This document shows, in pieces, positions 60,857-64,000 of a stretch of DNA of 64,000 bases. Each line of letters begins with the position of its first letter. Positions within the stretch are counted from its first letter, which is position 1. The stretch is from assembly GCF_022760965.1 (NCBI RefSeq), contig NZ_JAKVIJ010000003.1, positions 222,783 to 286,782 of the forward strand, read 5' to 3'. Source of the DNA: Simplicispira sedimenti (GTDB taxonomy: Bacteria; Pseudomonadota; Gammaproteobacteria; Burkholderiales; Burkholderiaceae_C). The position numbers were made by a program, and so were the translations under genes. Below the pieces are notes generated by a model that saw only the letters and a list, made by a program, of their open reading frames with translations, was not told where the DNA came from and made no database searches.

Positions 60857-61735
60857 ATGCAGATCCGCTTTACCAAGATGCAGGGTGCGGGCAATGACTT
60901 TGTCGTGCTCGACGAGACCCAGGAACGCCTGGGGCTCACGCCCGCGCATTACCGCTTTCTGGCCGACCGCCACTTCGGCGTGGGGGCCGACCAGATCCTG
61001 ACCGTGCGCCCCGCGCCCGCGCCGGGCCTGGACTTTGAATACGTGATCCACAACGCCGACGGCGGCGAGGTGGAGCAGTGCGGCAACGGCGCGCGCTGCT
61101 TTGCGCGCTATGTGCGCGACAAGGGGCTCACCGCCAAGGACCGCATCCGCGTGCAGACGCTGTCGGGCGTGATCGCACCCGAACTCACCCCCGACGGCCG
61201 CGTCACCGTGGACATGGGCCGCCCGCAGTTCGATCCGGCGCGCGTGCCCTTCGACGCTGCAGGCCTGGTGCCTGTGCCCCAGGGTTTAGGGAAAAAATGG
61301 CCTCTTGCGCTGGATGGGAAAGCGCCAGCAGCTACTGTTTTGATAGCAGTTGTCTCGATGGGCAACCCGCATGCCGTGCAACTGGTGGAGGACGTGGACA
61401 CCGCCCCGGTGGCGCAGACCGGCCCGCTCATCGAGTGCCACACCCGTTTTCCGCAGCGCGTGAACGCGGGCTACCTGCAAGTGGTGGACCGCAGCCATGT
61501 GCGCCTGCGCGTGTACGAGCGCGGTGCGGGCGAAACCCTGGCCTGCGGCACCGGCGCCTGCGCGGCCGTGGCGGCGGGCATCCGCCTGGGGCTGCTCGAT
61601 GCGCGCGTGGACGTGCAGACGCGCGGCGGCCTGCTCACCATCGCCTGGAGCGGCCAGGAGGCCGACTCCGTGTTCCTCACCGGCCCCGCCGTGACCGTGT
61701 TCGAAGGCCAGATCGACATTCCCGACGCACCATGA
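60857..61735 (+). CDS. dapF: Diaminopimelate epimerase
   Basis: 292 residues from ATG 60857. Interconverts LL- and meso-diaminopimelate for lysine and peptidoglycan. Both catalytic cysteines present: Cys75 in EVEQCGNGARC and Cys230 in ETLACGTGACA. N-terminal MQIRFTKMQGAGNDFVVLDE is standard. Oddity: residues ~145-165, just before VSMGNPHAV, are encoded by an in-frame copy of the dispersed ~60 bp element (61291-61351), about 15-20 residues more than the family needs here. Next gene overlaps by 4 bp. Confidence 0.95.
   Translation: MQIRFTKMQGAGNDFVVLDETQERLGLTPAHYRFLADRHFGVGADQILTVRPAPAPGLDFEYVIHNADGGEVEQCGNGARCFARYVRDKGLTAKDRIRVQTLSGVIAPELTPDGRVTVDMGRPQFDPARVPFDAAGLVPVPQGLGKKWPLALDGKAPAATVLIAVVSMGNPHAVQLVEDVDTAPVAQTGPLIECHTRFPQRVNAGYLQVVDRSHVRLRVYERGAGETLACGTGACAAVAAGIRLGLLDARVDVQTRGGLLTIAWSGQEADSVFLTGPAVTVFEGQIDIPDAP
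61291..61351 (+). repeat. Dispersed ~60 bp element inserted in frame in dapF
   Basis: GAAAAAATGGCCTCTTGCGC, TGGATGGGAAAGCGCCAGCA and GCTACTGTTTTGATAGCAGTT. A full, well-preserved copy encoding GKKWPLALDGKAPAATVLIAV in two parts. Plus strand. Confidence 0.85.
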
Positions 61736-62457
61736 CCACCAGCAACGCCATTCCCCCCATCACCGAAGACGACATCGCCGAATACCTGCTGCGCACACCC
61801 GGCTTCTTCGAGCGCCATGCCGAGGTGCTGGCGGGCGTGCAGCTCACCAGCCCGCACGGCCAGCGCGCCGTGAGCCTGCAGGAGCGCCAGGCCGAAATGC
61901 TGCGCGAGAAGATCAAGGGCCTGGAGCAGCGCATCATCGAAATGGTGCGCCATGGCACCGAAAACGCCGCCATCGGCCAGAAGGTGCACCAGTGGACCGG
62001 TCGCCTGCTCGCCGTGCGCGACCCGTTCGACCTGCCCACCGAAGTGACCGAGAGCATCCGCGCCCTGTTTGACGTGCCCCTGGCCGCCGTGCGCGTGTGG
62101 GGCGTGGCCGGGCCCTACATCGACTGCGACTTTGCGCTGGGCGCCAGCGAAGATGCGCAGGCTTTTGCCAGCTCGCTGACCATGCCCTTCTGCGGCCCCA
62201 ACCTGGGCTTCGAGCCCACGCAGTGGCTGCCCCAGGCGCTGGTCACGCCCGAGGGCGAGACCGAACCCGTGGCGCACAGCGCCCAGTCCGTGGCCCTGCT
62301 GCCCCTGCGCGAAGGCCCCATCGACAGCGCCACCCCCGCCTTCGGTCTGCTGGTGCTGGGCTCGCCCGACCCGCAGCGCTTTGACGCCACCATGGGCACC
62401 GACTTCCTCGCGCGCATGGCAGAACTCGCCAGCGCAGCGCTGCTGCGCTTGAGGTGA
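61732..62457 (+). CDS. DUF484 (GAF-like) protein
   Basis: 241 residues. Begins ITEDDIAEYLLRTPGFFERH, the DUF484 N-terminal motif, then a short coiled coil (about 45-80) and a GAF-like domain with VTESIRALFDVPLAAVRVWG, LTMPFCGPNLGFE, SVALLPLREG and FGLLVLGSPDPQRF. Function unknown but the gene is conserved between dapF and xerC in many proteobacteria, as here. ATG overlaps the dapF stop (ATGA). Confidence 0.9.
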   Translation: MTTSNAIPPITEDDIAEYLLRTPGFFERHAEVLAGVQLTSPHGQRAVSLQERQAEMLREKIKGLEQRIIEMVRHGTENAAIGQKVHQWTGRLLAVRDPFDLPTEVTESIRALFDVPLAAVRVWGVAGPYIDCDFALGASEDAQAFASSLTMPFCGPNLGFEPTQWLPQALVTPEGETEPVAHSAQSVALLPLREGPIDSATPAFGLLVLGSPDPQRFDATMGTDFLARMAELASAALLRLR

Positions 62458-62462
62458 TGTGA

Positions 62463-62596
62463 CCACCCCCCTGTGGCGCTTTGCGCCTTCCCCCCGCTCT
62501 CGCATCGCTGGGCGATGCGGGCAGGGGGACGCCACCAGCGCCTGCACAGTGGAATTCTGGCGGCCCTTGCGCGGTGGCTGCTGGCCTGGGCCGCGC
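62463..62596 (+). repeat. GC-rich gene-end repeat, copy E (after DUF484 gene)
   Basis: ACCCCCCTGTGGCGCTTTGC-like opening 5 bp after the stop, GCGCCTTCCCCCCGCTCTCG pairing with the GCAGGGGGACGCC segment, then GCGGCCCTTGCGCGG and TGGCCTGGGCC. A small extra block (CTGCACAGTGGAATTC) interrupts the middle, as in copy B. Reads with the upstream gene. Confidence 0.8.
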
Positions 62597-62637
62597 CGGA
62601 TTCGTGGGCCGTGGGCGGCCTGCAAAGCGGCCAGCCC

Positions 62638-63588
62638 ATGACCGCCCCCGCGCCACTGCCCCCCGAAACCCTGCGCTACCTCGAGCATGTGCGCGTGGAA
62701 AAGCGCCTGGCCGCGCGCACCGTCACCCTCTACACGTTGGATCTGCAGCGCCTGCAGCAGGTGGCCGAACAGGTCGGTTTGCCGCTGTTGCAGCTGCAGA
62801 CCGCGCACATCCGCCGCGCCGTGGCGCAGATGCATGCGGGCGGGCGCAGCGGGCGCGGCATAGCGCTCATCCTCTCGGGCTGGCGTGGCTTTTACCTGTG
62901 GGCGGCGCGCCAGGGCCTGAGCGACCACAACCCCGTGCAGGGCGTGCGTGCGCCCAAGGCCCCCAAGCCCTTGCCCAAGGCACTGGGCGTGGACGATGCG
63001 GTGCGTCTGGCCGACCATGCCGAAGACGGCGCCGACCCCTGGCTGGAGGCGCGCGATGCCGCCATGGTCGAACTGCTGTACGGCTGCGGCCTGCGCGTGG
63101 GCGAGCTCGAAGGCCTGGACGTGGCCCCTGGCCCCGACACCGAGCGCCTGGGGCGCGGCTGGATCGACCTGCAGGCCGCCGAAGTGCATGTGCGCGGCAA
63201 GGGCAGCAAGCGCCGCAGCCTGCCCCTGGGCGCGGCAGCGCTGCAGGCGCTGCAGGCCTGGCTGGCGCAGCGCGCCACGCCGTTTGCACCTGGCCGGCTG
63301 GACGCTGCGCTGTTCCTGGGCCAGCGCGGCACGCGCCTGTCGGCCCAATCCATCTGGCTGCGCCTGCGTCAGCGCAGCCAGCGCGCCGGGCTGAGCACGC
63401 CGGTGCACCCGCACATGCTGCGCCACTCCTTTGCCAGCCACCTGCTGCAAAGCAGCGGCGACCTGCGCGCCGTGCAGGAGCTGCTGGGGCACGCCAGCAT
63501 CACCACCACGCAGGTCTATACCCGGCTGGACTATCAGCACCTGGCCAAGGTGTACGACCAGGCGCACCCACGGGCGCGGCGCAAATAG
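62638..63588 (+). CDS. xerC: Tyrosine recombinase XerC
   Basis: 316 residues from ATG 62638. N-terminal SAM-like DNA-binding domain (LRYLEHVRVEKRLAARTVTL) and a catalytic domain with the full set: Arg in LLYGCGLRVGELEGLD, Lys in RGKGSKRRSLPL, HPHMLRHSFASHLLQ (His and Arg), LLGHASITTTQVYTRLDY (His and nucleophile Tyr). Resolves chromosome dimers at dif with XerD. Gene order dapF-DUF484-xerC is conserved with E. coli and decides XerC over XerD. A gene-end repeat stands between it and DUF484. Confidence 0.95.
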   Translation: MTAPAPLPPETLRYLEHVRVEKRLAARTVTLYTLDLQRLQQVAEQVGLPLLQLQTAHIRRAVAQMHAGGRSGRGIALILSGWRGFYLWAARQGLSDHNPVQGVRAPKAPKPLPKALGVDDAVRLADHAEDGADPWLEARDAAMVELLYGCGLRVGELEGLDVAPGPDTERLGRGWIDLQAAEVHVRGKGSKRRSLPLGAAALQALQAWLAQRATPFAPGRLDAALFLGQRGTRLSAQSIWLRLRQRSQRAGLSTPVHPHMLRHSFASHLLQSSGDLRAVQELLGHASITTTQVYTRLDYQHLAKVYDQAHPRARRK

Positions 63589-63693
63589 CGCCGCAGGCTC
63601 TTGCGCTGGCGCAAAGGTCGGCGCCGAGCGTTTGATTACACTGCCGCGACGTTCGCCTCCCAGCTCCGCCGTCGCTGCATTGCCTTGCTGGCC

Positions 63694-64000
63694 ATGCTGG
63701 CTGTGGCATTTGGAGCACTGGCGCCCACCTTGGCGCAGGCCGTGGTGGCTGGGGGTGCCGCCCCCGAGGGCGCTGTGATGGTCTGTACCGCCTCGGGCAT
63801 GCTGTGGGTGCAGGCCGATGGCGATGTGCTGCCCGACGAGGGCAGCAGCACCCTGGCCGATCTCAAGAAGCCCTGTACCTGGTGCAGCATGCACGCCGTG
63901 GCCGCACCGCCTGCCACGCAAGCGGCGCTGCCTTTGCTGACCTTGCCCCTGTTTCGTGTAGCTCTTAACCCACGATTCACGCGGCCTTTTTACGCTGTGC
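63694..64000 (+). CDS. DUF2946-like exported protein (runs off the right edge)
   Basis: 102 codons open to the window edge, from ATG 63694 (TTG 63685 is possible and would add three residues). Signal peptide MLAMLAVAFGALAPTLAQA, then VVAGGAAPEGAVMVCTASGM, and KPCTWCSMHAVAAPPATQAA with two Cys and His in a CxxCxxH pattern that fits DUF2946, a family often linked to copper handling and TonB receptors. The rest of the gene lies outside, so the identification is provisional. Confidence 0.6.
   Translation, partial: MLAVAFGALAPTLAQAVVAGGAAPEGAVMVCTASGMLWVQADGDVLPDEGSSTLADLKKPCTWCSMHAVAAPPATQAALPLLTLPLFRVALNPRFTRPFYAV

Noticed and set aside
62473..62637. N-terminal extension of XerC through the gene-end repeat
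   Set aside because: The sequence is the repeat itself; family alignment starts at ATG 62638.

Overview
The window is GC-rich, gene-dense DNA that looks like the chromosome of a Comamonadaceae betaproteobacterium (Acidovorax/Simplicispira/Comamonas type). The evidence is the gene families and their order: argB followed by slmA, dapF-DUF484-xerC, a glutamate-type ABC transporter with two binding proteins, a TRAP operon, a large beta-oxidation cluster and a type A RNase P RNA. I see no prophage, CRISPR array or complete insertion sequence. Genus is an inference.

Layout. 1-11048: a cell-envelope region with a partial parvulin-type chaperone, a secreted surface protein with its own promoter and strong terminator, four large glycosyltransferase genes (one a 1212-residue methyltransferase/GT2/GT-B fusion) and a MraY/WecA-like polyprenyl-phosphate sugar-phosphate transferase. 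11112-15133: argB, a two-component system and slmA. 15227-28443: a TetR-headed fatty-acid degradation region (acyl-CoA dehydrogenase, FadN-like fusion, thiolase, three or four thioesterase-like proteins, two enoyl-CoA hydratases, an alpha/beta hydrolase) with a bactofilin in the middle. 28486-38876: an Atm1-type ABC exporter, a DctPQM TRAP transporter with a divergent LysR gene, and the glt ABC transporter. 38993-44369: pyrC, htpX (clear sigma-32 promoter), a COG2509 flavoprotein and cysK. 44493-51085: the RNA-repair locus. 51092-64000: a methyltransferase, an M15-like protein, rnpB, an M48 protease, a DUF898 membrane protein, an RsuA-type protein, a NUDIX-metallo-beta-lactamase fusion, a phosphoesterase, a GST, dapF, DUF484, xerC and a partial DUF2946 gene.

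The most notable system is the RNA-repair locus. RtcR, a sigma-54 activator with an RNA-sensing N-terminal domain, is transcribed away from a minus-strand operon that starts at a good -24/-12 promoter (49326-49341). The first ~270 nt of that transcript fold by eye into a closed stem and two tandem tRNA-like domains whose anticodon loops are replaced by GAAA tetraloops. Then come a slipin, RtcB, an Abi_C abortive-infection-like protein inserted between rtcB and rtcA, and RtcA. This resembles the rsr-yrlBA-rtcBA operon of enterics, but with a slipin in place of Ro60/Rsr and an added defence-type gene.

Two dispersed repeat families run through the window. One is an AT-richer ~60 bp element, nine copies all on the plus strand. 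It sits between genes, but also in frame inside dapF, a sensor kinase and the NUDIX-MBL gene, and it forms the start and signal peptide of a DUF2147 gene. The other is a GC-rich ~110-130 bp repeat, five copies, each at or just after the stop codon of a gene and in that gene's orientation.
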